DNA of 64,000 nt from Methylobacterium organophilum (GCF_022179465.1 NZ_BPQV01000005.1:248001-312000); one strand, 5' to 3'; shown: positions 9,046 to 18,525, counted from the first letter of the stretch. Notes: generated from the sequence alone by a model not told the origin. A program made the numbers and translations.

Positions 9046-9654
9046 ATGCGACGGACGATGCGACGGACGGCCCGGGCGCGCGCCCTGTCCCTGCTTCTCG
9101 CGGCCCTTCCGGGGCTGGCCGGAACGCTGCCGGCGCTCCCCGCCCTGGCGGCGCCGGCGACGCCGGAGGCGGGCCTCGGCCCCGTCACCAAGCTGCCGCT
9201 GCCGCGCTATGCCAGCCTCAAGACCGACCGGGTGAACCTGCGGGAGGGCCCGTCCAAGGACCACCGCACCCTCTGGGTGTTCCAGCGGGCCGGCCTGCCG
9301 GTGGAGATCATCGCCGAATTCGAGACCTGGCGGCGCATCCGGGATTCGGAGGGCACCGAGGGCTGGGTGCTGCATTCCCTGCTCTCGGGGCGGCGGACCG
9401 CCGTGGTGATCGCCAGAGCCGGAGGCGACAAGACCGGGGGCGACAAGGCCGCCACCGTGACGCTGCGCTCCCGCGCGGACGAGACCGCGGGGGAGGAGGC
9501 GCGCCTCGAGCCCGGCGTGATCGGCAGCGTGAAGAGCTGCACCGGCACCTGGTGCCGGCTGGTCGTGTCCCTTCCGCAGAAGCGCGGCGACGTCGACGGC
9601 TACATCCGCCAGGACCGGCTCTGGGGCGTCTACCCGAACGAGCGGGTCGAATAG
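9046..9654 (+). CDS. Exported SH3-domain protein
   Basis: A 202-residue protein with an N-terminal signal peptide (basic MRRTMRRTARARAL, then a hydrophobic run ending ALPALAA) and two SH3-like folds. The first is KTDRVNLREGPSKDHRTLW followed by WRRIRDSEGTEGWV. The second, more divergent, contains VTLRSRADETAGEEARLEPG and GYIRQDRLWGVYP. Bacterial SH3 domains of this kind usually bind cell-wall peptides, so a periplasmic or cell-wall role is likely. AGGAG at 9034-9038, 7 bp upstream, fixes the start at 9046. The first 24 coding bases are a perfect 12-bp duplication that also duplicates the start codon. A strong hairpin terminator follows. Confidence 0.85.
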   Translation: MRRTMRRTARARALSLLLAALPGLAGTLPALPALAAPATPEAGLGPVTKLPLPRYASLKTDRVNLREGPSKDHRTLWVFQRAGLPVEIIAEFETWRRIRDSEGTEGWVLHSLLSGRRTAVVIARAGGDKTGGDKAATVTLRSRADETAGEEARLEPGVIGSVKSCTGTWCRLVVSLPQKRGDVDGYIRQDRLWGVYPNERVE

Positions 9655-9684
9655 GCGCACCGCGCGAGCGGCGGGCGCAAACGA

Positions 9685-9710
9685 AAAGGCCCGGGACATC
9701 CCGGGCCTTT
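9685..9710. terminator. Bidirectional hairpin terminator between the SH3 gene and irr
   Basis: A perfect 11-bp inverted repeat, aaaggcccggg / cccgggccttt, with a 4-base loop. The A tract on one side and T tract on the other make it usable from both strands, and it sits between two convergent genes. Confidence 0.85.
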
Positions 9711-9747
9711 CGCATGTCTCGCAGATGCCGATGAAGCGGGTGACGCG

Positions 9748-10254
9748 TCAGGCGCGGCCCGAAGCCGCCCGGCGGCGCAGGCGCACGATCACCTCGACGC
9801 CGGCGATCTCCATGCCCTCGGGCGCCTCGGGCAGCGAATCGACGGAGATGCCGCATTCCGGCATGTCCATCACCTCGCCCTCCTCCTCGAGGAAGAAGTG
9901 GTGGTGCTCGCTCGGGTTGGTGTCGAAATAGGCCTTCGACCCGTCGAGGGCGAGCTGGCGCAGCAGGCCGGCCTCGGTGAACTGGTGCAGGGTGTTGTAG
10001 ACGGTGGCGAGCGAGACCGGCACCTTGGCGCGCATGGCCTCGTCGTAGAGCATTTCCGCGGTCAGGTGGCGGTCGCCACGGCCGAAGAGCAGCCAGCCGA
10101 GGGACAGGCGCTGCCGCGTCGGGCGCAGGCCGGCGCGGCGCAGGCGGTCCCGAAGGTCGGAGAGCGGGCAACCGCGGCGCGCAGCCGCGCCGGCCTCGGC
10201 GGCATTGGCCGGGCGGGCGTTCAGGACGGCCTGAAGTGGCGACAGGTCGGACAT
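9748..10254 (-). CDS. irr: Irr-type iron response regulator (Fur superfamily)
   Basis: A 168-residue Fur-family DNA-binding protein of the Irr type. Near the N terminus the [20 protein letters not shown] segment carries the Cys-Pro heme-regulatory motif of rhizobial Irr. The winged helix ([19 protein letters not shown]) follows, then the HHHFF metal/heme region and EGEVMDMP. In Rhizobiales Irr represses iron-consuming functions such as heme synthesis under low iron and is degraded or released when heme binds. I place the start at the ATG at 10254 rather than the in-frame GTG at 10281, because the predicted promoter would leave only about 11 bases of leader for the GTG. It is divergent from fabA. 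Confidence 0.9.
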   Translation of the reverse strand: MSDLSPLQAVLNARPANAAEAGAAARRGCPLSDLRDRLRRAGLRPTRQRLSLGWLLFGRGDRHLTAEMLYDEAMRAKVPVSLATVYNTLHQFTEAGLLRQLALDGSKAYFDTNPSEHHHFFLEEEGEVMDMPECGISVDSLPEAPEGMEIAGVEVIVRLRRRAASGRA

Positions 10255-10298
10255 CGGCGGGACGGCTTTCTCACTCTTCACTTGACATCTGGCGCAAT

Positions 10299-10327
10299 AG
10301 TATACGTGCCTGCGGCAACGACGACAA
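10299..10327 (-). promoter_or_regulatory. Predicted sigma70-type promoter of irr
   Basis: On the minus strand, TTGTCG (plus 10322-10327) and TATACT (plus 10299-10304) are separated by exactly 17 bp. This would start transcription about 38 bases before the irr ATG. No inverted repeat matching the known Irr/ICE box is visible here. Confidence 0.45.
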
Positions 10328-10490
10328 CCCGACAGAGCCTCGAACCTGCGCCGCCCGGCCCTCCGCCGGGACGGCTATCAGGCAGGGGGGCACTGTGCTA
10401 ACGAGGCGCCGCCTCGGACCCGGCATCGGCGCCGGCCCATCCTCCGCCTCCCCGGACAAGAAACCAGCCGAAGGGAACCGAACCGCTCAC

Positions 10491-11051
10491 ATGGCTCCTG
10501 TGTCTTCCGAATCCGAGACCCCCGCGCAGCCGGAGCAGGGCGGCCCTGCGCCGCGGCCGTCGAGCTTCACCTACGAGGAGCTGCTGGCCTGCGGCCGCGG
10601 CGAGATGTTCGGGGCCGGCAACGCCCAGCTTCCGCTGCCGCCGATGCTGATGTTCGACCGCATCACCTCGATCGGCACCGAGGGGGGCGCCTACGGCAAG
10701 GGCCATGTGCTCGCCGAGTTCGACATCCGGCCCGACCTCTGGTTCTTCCCCTGCCACTTCCAGGGCGACCCCGTGATGCCCGGCTGCCTCGGCCTCGACG
10801 CCCTCTGGCAGCTCGTCGGCTTCCATCTCGGCTGGCTCGGCAGCCCCGGCCGCGGCCGGGCCCTCGGCGTCGGCGAGGTCAAGTTCACCGACCAGGTGCT
10901 GCCCACCGTCAAGAAGGTCGTCTACGGCATCGACATCCGGCGGGTGCGCCAGGGCAAGCTCGTGCTCGGCATCGCCGATGGCTGGCTCGAGGCGGATGGC
11001 CGCCGGATCTACGAGGCCAAGGACCTGCGCGTCGGCCTGTTCCAGTCGTAA
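10491..11051 (+). CDS. fabA: Bifunctional 3-hydroxydecanoyl-ACP dehydratase/isomerase
   Basis: A 186-residue FabA, slightly longer than the E. coli enzyme because of a Pro/Glu-rich N-terminal stretch. The active site His89 lies in [23 protein letters not shown]-type context, with the partner Asp103. FabA dehydrates 3-hydroxydecanoyl-ACP and isomerises trans-2 to cis-3-decenoyl-ACP, the branch point of anaerobic unsaturated fatty acid synthesis. FabB, encoded next, extends the cis product. The ATG at 10491 is chosen because family homology begins shortly after it. Confidence 0.95.
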   Translation: MAPVSSESETPAQPEQGGPAPRPSSFTYEELLACGRGEMFGAGNAQLPLPPMLMFDRITSIGTEGGAYGKGHVLAEFDIRPDLWFFPCHFQGDPVMPGCLGLDALWQLVGFHLGWLGSPGRGRALGVGEVKFTDQVLPTVKKVVYGIDIRRVRQGKLVLGIADGWLEADGRRIYEAKDLRVGLFQS

Positions 11052-11187
11052 AATCCGTCCCCGCAGCGGTCGAACGCGTGCCAATCGGGCACGGATCGGG
11101 CTTTGCGTGGTTGAGATTATGCGCACATCATCTTAGGTGACGCCGTGCGGCGCGTCTGGCGCGGCGACGGAGATTCCTTCGAGCATC

Positions 11188-12414
<1,227 letters not shown>

Positions 12415-12543
12415 GGCGCCCGGAGGCGGCCCTCTCGCAGCTGCGAGACGTACAGCCAAGGTTAGGCCCGGGCTCGTCTTGGGGGTGCCCAAGGAACCGG
12501 TGCAGACAGCCGGCGTTCATACGACCGGAGGTATGATGCATCC

Positions 12544-12663
12544 ATGTTGATCTGTCTCGCGGTCTTCCTGGTTGCTTGCACGCTCGGCCTCGGCACCTTG
12601 GCCGTGCGCGTCAAGCAGACCCTGATCGACGACGCCCGCTCCGGCACCCGCGGCTATTTCTGA
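12544..12663 (+). CDS. 39-residue single-pass membrane microprotein
   Basis: A small ORF beginning MLICLAVFLVACTLGLGTLA, one hydrophobic helix, followed by a basic/polar tail ending RSGTRGYF. GGAGG at 12527-12531 lies 12 bp upstream, and an intrinsic terminator follows 35 bp after the stop; together these support it being a real gene. Two out-of-frame ATGs at 12533 and 12536, nearer the Shine-Dalgarno, would give 4-5-codon peptides ending inside the ORF. No function is recognised. The position between fabB and fabI does not prove a lipid role. Confidence 0.55.
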   Translation: MLICLAVFLVACTLGLGTLAVRVKQTLIDDARSGTRGYF

Positions 12664-12697
12664 GGCCGAGCCGCACGCGTCCCCCGCTCCTGTCCCG

Positions 12698-12720
12698 GCC
12701 CCGCCCCGGCGGGGCTTTTT
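12698..12720 (+). terminator. Rho-independent terminator
   Basis: A GC stem gccccg / cggggc with a short C-rich loop, followed by five T residues. It ends the transcript carrying the 39-residue ORF and separates it from fabI. Confidence 0.8.
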
Positions 12721-12826
12721 CGTGCCCGATCGCGGTCCGGATGCGTGGACAGGCATGCAACCGGCGCGTTAAGCCTCGTCGGGGAACTGACCGGGCGCCG
12801 CCCGGAACGAGCGTTCGGGACAGCGT

Positions 12827-13657
12827 ATGACGGGTTTGATGGCGGGCAAGCGCGGCCTCATCATGGGGGTCGCCAACGATCATTCGATCGCCTGGGGCAT
12901 CGCCAAGGCGCTGCACGCCCAGGGCGCGAGCCTCGCCTTCACCTATCAGGGGGACGCGCTCGGCCGGCGCGTCACGCCGCTCGCCGCCTCCCTGGGCTCG
13001 GACGTGGTGCTGCCCTGCGACGTCGAGAATCTCGCCTCCGTCGACGCCACCTTCGCCGCCCTGGACGAGCGCTTCCCCGAGGGGATCGACTTCCTCGTCC
13101 ACGCCATCGGCTTCTCGGACAAGGCGCAGCTCAAGGGCCGCTACGTCGACGTCACCACTCGCGAGAATTTTTCGCGGACCATGACGATCTCCTGCTTCTC
13201 CTTCACGGAGCTGGCCCAGCGGGCGGCCCAGCGCATGCCGCGGGGGGGCTCGCTGCTGACCCTGACCTATGGCGGCTCGACCCGGGTCATGCCGAACTAC
13301 AACGTGATGGGCGTGGCCAAGGCGGCGCTGGAGGCCTCGGTGCGCTACCTCGCCTCCGATCTCGGCCCGGACGGGATCCGGGTCAACGCCCTCTCGGCCG
13401 GCCCGATGCGCACCCTGGCCGGCGCCGGCATCGCCGATGCCCGGCTGATGTACAATCACCAGAAGGCCCATGCCCCCCTGCGCCGCACGGTGACGCTGGA
13501 GGATGTCGGCGGCTCGGCGCTCTACCTGCTCTCCGACCTGTCGAGCGGCGTGACCGGAGAGGTCCACTTCGTGGATTCCGGCTTCAACATCATCTCGATG
13601 CCGCGGCCCGCCGTGCTGCAGGCCCAGGACGAGGCCGGCGTCGTCGGCGACGACTGA
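12827..13657 (+). CDS. fabI: Enoyl-ACP reductase (NADH), FabI
   Basis: A 276-residue SDR-fold enoyl-ACP reductase. It shows the FabI-specific cofactor loop GVANDHSIAWGIAKAL and the catalytic block LTYGGSTRVMPNYNVMGVAKAALE, with Tyr and Lys spaced as in FabI (Y-x6-K). The end GEVHFVDSGFNIISMP is also typical. It reduces trans-2-enoyl-ACP in the last step of each fatty acid elongation cycle and is the triclosan target in many bacteria. Placement after fabA-fabB is common in alphaproteobacteria. The ATG at 12839 is an alternative start. Confidence 0.93.
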   Translation: MTGLMAGKRGLIMGVANDHSIAWGIAKALHAQGASLAFTYQGDALGRRVTPLAASLGSDVVLPCDVENLASVDATFAALDERFPEGIDFLVHAIGFSDKAQLKGRYVDVTTRENFSRTMTISCFSFTELAQRAAQRMPRGGSLLTLTYGGSTRVMPNYNVMGVAKAALEASVRYLASDLGPDGIRVNALSAGPMRTLAGAGIADARLMYNHQKAHAPLRRTVTLEDVGGSALYLLSDLSSGVTGEVHFVDSGFNIISMPRPAVLQAQDEAGVVGDD

Positions 13658-13663
13658 GCCTTA

Positions 13664-14023
13664 TCAGCCGCGCTGGGGCGGCCGCAGGGAACGCAGGAGC
13701 CGCGGGAACAGGCCGGGCCTGACGCTCGGCGCCCCGGCCATGCCCTCGGCCGACGCCCCCTCCGTCTCCAGATCCTCCGGCTCGGACAGGGCCTCCGCCC
13801 CGTTCTCCCCGCCGCCATGGACGCGCATCAGCACGTCGGCGACGAGATCGGGAATCGGCTGGCTGAAATCGTCGAGCAGCAGCGCGGCCTTGCCCAAAGC
13901 CGTCACCTTCGCCTCCGATGGCTCGCCCGTCATGCTTTCCCGCAGGATCTGATCGGCCAGCGCCCCGGCGAGCCGGGACACTTCCGACAGCCGATCGGCC
14001 TGCCCTTCCCCCTCCGCCCTCAT
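13664..14023 (-). CDS. Hypothetical protein, 119 residues
   Basis: A soluble, acidic protein of unknown function. The N-terminal half is predicted helical (SRLAGALADQILRE, then IPDLVADVLMRV); the middle is a Glu/Ala/Gly-rich linker and the tail basic (LFPRLLRSLRPPQRG). GGAGG (plus 14030-14034) sits 6 bp before the ATG, which makes the gene credible. Its stop is 6 bp from the fabI stop (convergent). No signal peptide or membrane segment is seen. Confidence 0.65.
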   Translation of the reverse strand: MRAEGEGQADRLSEVSRLAGALADQILRESMTGEPSEAKVTALGKAALLLDDFSQPIPDLVADVLMRVHGGGENGAEALSEPEDLETEGASAEGMAGAPSVRPGLFPRLLRSLRPPQRG

Positions 14024-14292
14024 CGCGTACCTCCGCCCAAGTCGAGATGGATCGGAGAGAGATATTGCCGAAATTTATCGCCCGCAAATCAACCTGTGTT
14101 TAATTGACGCGGCGTTCGCCGCGCGCCATCTGTATTCTGCACCGCGGATGTTCTGGCGGGACCAAGCAGAACCCGGTTCGCGGAGCGGTCCGCACTTGCC
14201 CGGCGGCTCGAAAACTTTCCGGGGATTTCCTCCGGCCGCCCCGCCCGACCCCTTGCCCTCACGGGAAACTTGCGGAACCGCCCGGGACCGCC

Positions 14293-14427
14293 TCAGATCA
14301 GGAGCAGGTCGAGCCCCACGACGAGGACCGCGCCGGCAAGGGACAATCCGAGCAGAACGAGGCTCGAGAGCTGATCGACGGTATCGATGCGCTGCCCGGC
14401 ATGGTGCCGGGGATCCTGAGCGGACAT
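14293..14427 (-). CDS. 44-residue membrane microprotein with hairpin-covered ribosome-binding site
   Basis: A small ORF with a polar N terminus (MSAQDPRHHAGQRIDTVDQL) and one hydrophobic helix (LVLLGLSLAGAVLVVGLDLLL). AGGAG lies 8 bp upstream of the ATG, ideal spacing. That Shine-Dalgarno forms one arm of a perfect 11-bp hairpin (see 14434-14460), so translation may be conditional. No homologue is recognised. Confidence 0.5.
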   Translation of the reverse strand: MSAQDPRHHAGQRIDTVDQLSSLVLLGLSLAGAVLVVGLDLLLI

Positions 14428-14433
14428 GCTTTC

Positions 14434-14460
14434 TTCTCCTCACGCGGCTCGTGAGGAGAA
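14434..14460 (-). promoter_or_regulatory. Hairpin masking the Shine-Dalgarno of the 44-residue ORF
   Basis: ttctcctcacg and cgtgaggagaa form a perfect 11-bp inverted repeat around a 5-base loop. Read on the minus strand, the downstream arm contains AGGAGAA, the ribosome-binding site of the ORF starting at 14427. The arrangement resembles a translational switch or thermometer. It lacks a U tract on the minus strand, so it does not look like a simple terminator. Confidence 0.45.
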
Positions 14461-14564
14461 AACCGCCGCAGGCCGCGAAGGTTTGGGTGCAATACCGACG
14501 CAGCCGCGCCCACGCCGGCCCCGATGCGGCAGGCACCGGACGCGCCGCCCGGCAGGAAAGGGCC

Positions 14565-15635
14565 TCAAGCGGGCCGCTGTTCGATCATCCCGTACCAGCC
14601 GAGCCCCTCGTAGGTCTCGTAGCCGGGCGTGCGGTGGAAGGCGGTGAGCGTGCCGGTGCGCGGATCGCGCGCGGTCCCACTCTTGCGCCCCTCGGGATCG
14701 GCCGCCACCGTCGCGCCGAGGGCGGCCCCGCCGCCGGAGGCGGCGAGGATGCGCCGCTGGGCATCGACGAGCAGAACGCGCGTGCGGGCCCGATCCTCGG
14801 GGGCCACCCGCACCCCCTCGACGATGGCGCGGGCCTGGGGCTCCCAGTCGAAATGGATGGCGAGCAGGCCGCAGGGCGGCCCGTTCCGCTGCCCGCGCCC
14901 CCGCACCGCCGCCGTATAGGTCGCCACCTGCGCGTTCTCGAGCAGGGCTTCGCGGCGGACATCGGCGCAGCCATAATCGTCGCCGCTGCTCAGGGCGAGG
15001 GCCTCCTCGAACCAGCGCTCGCCGGCGACGCTTCGGCCGGTCAGGCCCGGATAGCGGCTGGAGCGGCCCGTCGCGAGGATGCGGCCGGATCGGTCGCACA
15101 GCCACAGATCGAGATAGACCGTATAGGCCGAGAGGATGACGCCGAGCCGCTCGGCCGCGTAGGCGGCGGCCTCCGGCGAGGGCTGGGCCGCGCAATCCAC
15201 GATGGCGGCGTCCGTCGCCCACCAGCGCACATCGCAGGTCCGCTCATACAGATTGCGGTCGATCAGCTCGACGGCATTCAGGGCGAGGTCGATGAGGCGC
15301 TCTTCCTGCGCGCAGCCGGCCATCGCGCGGACGGCCTCCTGCACCTCGACGATCTTGCCGGACAGATGCGTCTCCAGCTCACGGGCCAGCCCTTCGATCT
15401 CCGTCCCGATCGCCCGAACCTCCTGGGCGACCACGGAGAAGCCGCGCCCATGCTCGCCGGCCCGGCCGGCCTCGATCAGCGCGTTGAGGGCGAGGATACG
15501 GGCCTGGCCGGTGATCTGCCGGATCCGCCCGGTCTTGTCCTGCGCCACGTGGCGTAACTCCGCCGCGAGCGCCGCGATCGCCGCGAGCGTCGGCGGAGAA
15601 CCAGTCTTGGGCTCTTGGGTCGGAGCAGGATGCAT
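14565..15635 (-). CDS. Soluble methyl-accepting-chemotaxis-like protein with C-terminal Cache-like sensor
   Basis: A 356-residue protein with no membrane helix. The N-terminal third holds a shortened MCP signalling hairpin: IRQITGQARILALNALIEAG then RAGEHGRGFSVVAQEVRAIG, the CheA/CheW-contact tip. The C-terminal two thirds look like a PDC/Cache sensor fold (YLDLWLCDRSGRILATGRSS, then GLLAIHFDWEPQARAIV). This is the reverse of the usual order, where the sensor is N-terminal and periplasmic. There is no HAMP and little room for methylation helices. Upstream in-frame starts at 15665 (ATG) and 15668 (TTG) are possible. The ligand and the array it joins are unknown. Confidence 0.75.
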   Translation of the reverse strand: MHPAPTQEPKTGSPPTLAAIAALAAELRHVAQDKTGRIRQITGQARILALNALIEAGRAGEHGRGFSVVAQEVRAIGTEIEGLARELETHLSGKIVEVQEAVRAMAGCAQEERLIDLALNAVELIDRNLYERTCDVRWWATDAAIVDCAAQPSPEAAAYAAERLGVILSAYTVYLDLWLCDRSGRILATGRSSRYPGLTGRSVAGERWFEEALALSSGDDYGCADVRREALLENAQVATYTAAVRGRGQRNGPPCGLLAIHFDWEPQARAIVEGVRVAPEDRARTRVLLVDAQRRILAASGGGAALGATVAADPEGRKSGTARDPRTGTLTAFHRTPGYETYEGLGWYGMIEQRPA

Positions 15636-15807
15636 GGGAGATCCGCATGGAGACACGCGGATCATCAATTGTGATCAATAAAACTCGGTTAATTTTCATT
15701 CCCAGAAGGAAAGAGGCCGGTCGGCACAACTCCAGAACTGCAAATACACAATCTACGATATTATTTTTGCCGGCACGATCAATTTCACCACGAAGTGACG
15801 AGGCCCC

Positions 15808-16692
15808 TCAGTGCGTCGGCTCGCCCGCCGCGACCTTGGCCGTCCAGTCGTCGAAGGCGACGACGCTCTGGCGCTGCTCGCCGAGACCGTCGATGCGCAG
15901 CACCATCTCGTCGCCGCTCTTCAGGAAGCGCTGCGGCTTCATGCCGACGCCGACGCCCGGCGGGGTGCCGGTGGTGATGACGTCGCCGGGCTCCAGCATC
16001 ATGAAATGCGAGACGTAGGCGACGATCTGCGGCACGTCGAAGATCATCGTCGCGGTGGAGCCGGTCTGCATGCGCTGCCCGTTGATGTCGAGGCTGAGCG
16101 ACAGGCCCTTGAGATCGGGGATCTCGTCCAGGGTGACGAGCCAGGGGCCGAGGGGGCCGAAGGTCGGGCAGCCCTTGCCCTTCGTCCAGGTGCCGCCACG
16201 CTCCATCTGGAATTCGCGCTCGGAGAGATCGTTGCAGATGCAGGCGCCGGCCACGTAGTCCAGCGCCTCGTTGGCGTGGACATAGGAGGCGCGCCGGCCG
16301 ATCACCACCGCGAGCTCCACCTCCCAGTCGGTCTTGGCCGAGCCCTTGGGCAGGATGACCGTGTCGTTCGCCCCGGCCATGCAGGAGGGCGCCTTGTTGA
16401 ACACGATCGGCTCGGCCGGAATCTGCGCGCCGATCTCGGCAGCGTGGTCGGAATAGTTCAGGCCGATCGCGACGAAGTTGCGGGTGCCGCCGACGCAAGG
16501 GCCGAGCCGGGTCGCGGCCGGGAGCGGGGGGAGGGTCTCGGGGTCGATCCTGCGCAGGCGGTCGAGGCTCTCGCGGGACAGGGCCGGCCCGGCGACGTCG
16601 CGCAGGAGCCCCGACAGGTCGCGCAGGCCGCCGTGGCGATCGACGAGGCCGGGTTTCTCCTCACCGGGATTTCCGTGGCGGATGAGCTTCAT
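15808..16692 (-). CDS. Fumarylacetoacetate hydrolase family protein (ureidoglycolate lyase-like)
   Basis: A 294-residue protein of the FAH superfamily. GLNYSDHAAE, VFNKAPSCMAG, the metal-ligand region DWEVELAVVIGRRA, and TWTKGKGCPTFGPLGPWLVT followed by ITTGTPPGVG mark the catalytic domain. Relatives include ureidoglycolate lyase, 2,4-diketo-3-deoxy-L-fuconate hydrolase and 5-carboxymethyl-2-hydroxymuconate isomerase; the sequence alone does not decide among them. The start at 16692 (MKLIRHG) fits the family N terminus. It stands alone with no catabolic operon partners. Confidence 0.85.
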   Translation of the reverse strand: MKLIRHGNPGEEKPGLVDRHGGLRDLSGLLRDVAGPALSRESLDRLRRIDPETLPPLPAATRLGPCVGGTRNFVAIGLNYSDHAAEIGAQIPAEPIVFNKAPSCMAGANDTVILPKGSAKTDWEVELAVVIGRRASYVHANEALDYVAGACICNDLSEREFQMERGGTWTKGKGCPTFGPLGPWLVTLDEIPDLKGLSLSLDINGQRMQTGSTATMIFDVPQIVAYVSHFMMLEPGDVITTGTPPGVGVGMKPQRFLKSGDEMVLRIDGLGEQRQSVVAFDDWTAKVAAGEPTH

Positions 16693-17110
16693 CGGGTCTG
16701 CGTCCGGTCCTGCCTTGCGGGGGCGCGACCATGGCGCCGTCATGGAGCCGGTGCAAGGGTCGACGCGGGCGCCGGCGCGGGAATGGTGGCCGCCCGCGGA
16801 CGTGACGCAAATGACACAGACCGGAATCAAAGCGCCGAAACGCCCGCTCAACGCCGATCGTCAATGCAGGATAGCGCATAAGGTTCAGATGTGAACCATT
16901 TGCGGCGGATCTCTGCGACAACAGCGCGCGCAGGTTTTCGCAAGCAGAGAATCAGTCGAGACACGTCAATTTACTGATAAACCCTTAAGAAACATAGGCA
17001 TTGATAAGTACCCGCAAATGCGCCACCGTTGCGCCAAGGTGCCAGCCCGGGCGACGCAGCCGAGAGGAATCCAGCACCGTCGAACAATAGGTCTGAGAAG
17101 GGGTCAGGAC
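16693..17110. other. 418-bp intergenic region between the FAH gene and the fadL-type porin
   Basis: This divergent promoter region has no credible gene. Its right half (about 16,890-17,000) is clearly AT-richer than the surrounding DNA. A perfect inverted repeat lies at 16882-16897 (separate entry). I found no -35/-10 pair good enough to call. Confidence 0.6.
16882..16897. promoter_or_regulatory. Inverted repeat, candidate operator
   Basis: GGTTCA-GATG-TGAACC, a perfect 6-bp inverted repeat with a 4-bp spacer. It lies upstream of both divergent genes, where a dimeric regulator would bind. The regulator is not identified. Confidence 0.35.
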
Positions 17111-18469
17111 GTGGGGAAGATCGGCAGGATTCGCGCACACGCGCTCTCGGGGGTCTCGGCCCTGTGCCTCGCAGGGCTCGCGGCGGGCGTGACGACCCAG
17201 GCCCAGGCCGGCGCCTTCGGCATCCGTGAGCAGAGCACGCAGGCCCAGGGCCTGTCCTTCGCCGGCGCGGCCTCGGGCTCGGGCGGCGTCTCCTCGATGT
17301 TCTGGAACCCGGCCGTGATCACCATGCGGCCGGGCTGGGTCAGCGAGCAGAACCTGACCTTCATCAATCTCTCGTCCGAGATCCAGCCCACGGCCGGCAC
17401 CAATCCCGGCTTCCTGCCCCTCGGCGGCTCGGGCGATATCGGCCAGGGCGCGGTGGTGCCGGCGGGGGCGACCTCCTACCAGCTGAGCGACCGGGTCTGG
17501 ATCGGCCTGCAGACCGGGGCCCCCTTCGGCCTCGTGACGAAGCCCCGGGACGTCTGGGCCGGCGAGGTCTACGGGCGGTCCTCGCGGATCTTCTCCCTCG
17601 CCTTCAACCCGGTGATCGGCTTCAAGGTCAATGACTGGCTCTCCGTCGCCGCCGGCCCGAACATCGAGTATTTCCGCCTGACCCTGCGGCAGGCCGTGCC
17701 GCTGACGCCGCTGCTGCCGGCGGCCGCCCTCCCGAGCGCCTTCCTGAAGGGAGATTCCTGGGGCGTCGGCTTCACCGCGGGCGCGACGATCACGCCCTGG
17801 GACGGCACCGTGCTCGGCATCGGCTACCGCTCCTCGGTGCATCACGACCTCGAGGGCTCGATCGGCGTGCCGCTGCTCGCGCTCGCCCGGGCGGCGGGCC
17901 AGGTCAAGGCGAACCTCAACACCCCGGACAAGCTCAGCGTGGGCCTGACCCAGGCGATCAACCCGGTCACCCGGGTCAGCCTCGGCTTCGAGTGGGACAA
18001 CTGGTCGAGGCTCGGCACGATCGGCATCGTCTCGAAGACCCTCGGCGTGCCGGTGAACTTCCTGCCGCTCAACTACAAGGACGGGTTCACCTACTCGATC
18101 GGCGCCGAATACGACTGGTCGCCGGCCCTCACCCTGCGGGCGGGCTTCGCCTACGAGGAATCGCCGATCGACTTCAGCAACCGCTCGGTGCGCCTGCCCG
18201 ACAACGACCGCTACATCGCCTCGATCGGCGCGAGCTACCGCTGGAGCGACCAGCTCACGCTCAACGCGGCCTATTCGCACTTCTTCCTGGACAAGAGCAG
18301 CATCCTGGCCGGGCTGGGACGCGACTACGACACGCGGAACGTGCTGGGCGCCAGCATCGCCTTCGCCGGCACGGTCGATTCGAGCGCGGACGTCGTCTCG
18401 GTCGGCTTCCGCTACGTCTTCGCGCCGCCCCCCGCCGCCATCCCGGCGCCGCTCGTGCGCAAGTACTGA
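17111..18469 (+). CDS. OmpP1/FadL/TodX-type outer-membrane porin
   Basis: A 452-residue beta-barrel protein. A GTG start at 17111, preceded by AAGGGG at 17098-17103, gives a signal peptide cleaved after TTQAQA. The mature protein begins GAFGIREQSTQAQG, the N-terminal plug region of FadL-type channels, and continues SFAGAASG and MFWNPAV. The end, VSVGFRYVFAPP, is a typical outer-membrane barrel terminus. Family members import long-chain fatty acids or hydrophobic compounds. A GC hairpin follows, and phaC is convergent. The substrate is unknown. Confidence 0.88.
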   Translation: MGKIGRIRAHALSGVSALCLAGLAAGVTTQAQAGAFGIREQSTQAQGLSFAGAASGSGGVSSMFWNPAVITMRPGWVSEQNLTFINLSSEIQPTAGTNPGFLPLGGSGDIGQGAVVPAGATSYQLSDRVWIGLQTGAPFGLVTKPRDVWAGEVYGRSSRIFSLAFNPVIGFKVNDWLSVAAGPNIEYFRLTLRQAVPLTPLLPAAALPSAFLKGDSWGVGFTAGATITPWDGTVLGIGYRSSVHHDLEGSIGVPLLALARAAGQVKANLNTPDKLSVGLTQAINPVTRVSLGFEWDNWSRLGTIGIVSKTLGVPVNFLPLNYKDGFTYSIGAEYDWSPALTLRAGFAYEESPIDFSNRSVRLPDNDRYIASIGASYRWSDQLTLNAAYSHFFLDKSSILAGLGRDYDTRNVLGASIAFAGTVDSSADVVSVGFRYVFAPPPAAIPAPLVRKY

Positions 18470-18486
18470 CGGCGCTCCTCATGTCC

Positions 18487-18507
18487 GGGGCCGCCGCGGG
18501 CGGCCCC
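18487..18507. terminator. GC hairpin between the fadL-type gene and phaC
   Basis: A perfect 9-bp stem ggggccgcc / ggcggcccc with a 3-base loop in the 56-bp gap between two convergent genes. It lacks a long T tract, so efficiency is uncertain. Confidence 0.55.
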
Positions 18508-18525
18508 GTTCGCGGCGCGGGGCCT

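Noticed and set aside
10282-10306. TTGACA plus TATACG as a plus-strand fabA promoter
   Set aside because: Only 13 bp separate the hexamers, too short for sigma70. The same DNA fits a minus-strand irr promoter with 17-bp spacing.
9655-10490. Irr/ICE box near irr or fabA
   Set aside because: No TTTAGAA-type inverted repeat is visible in either intergenic stretch.
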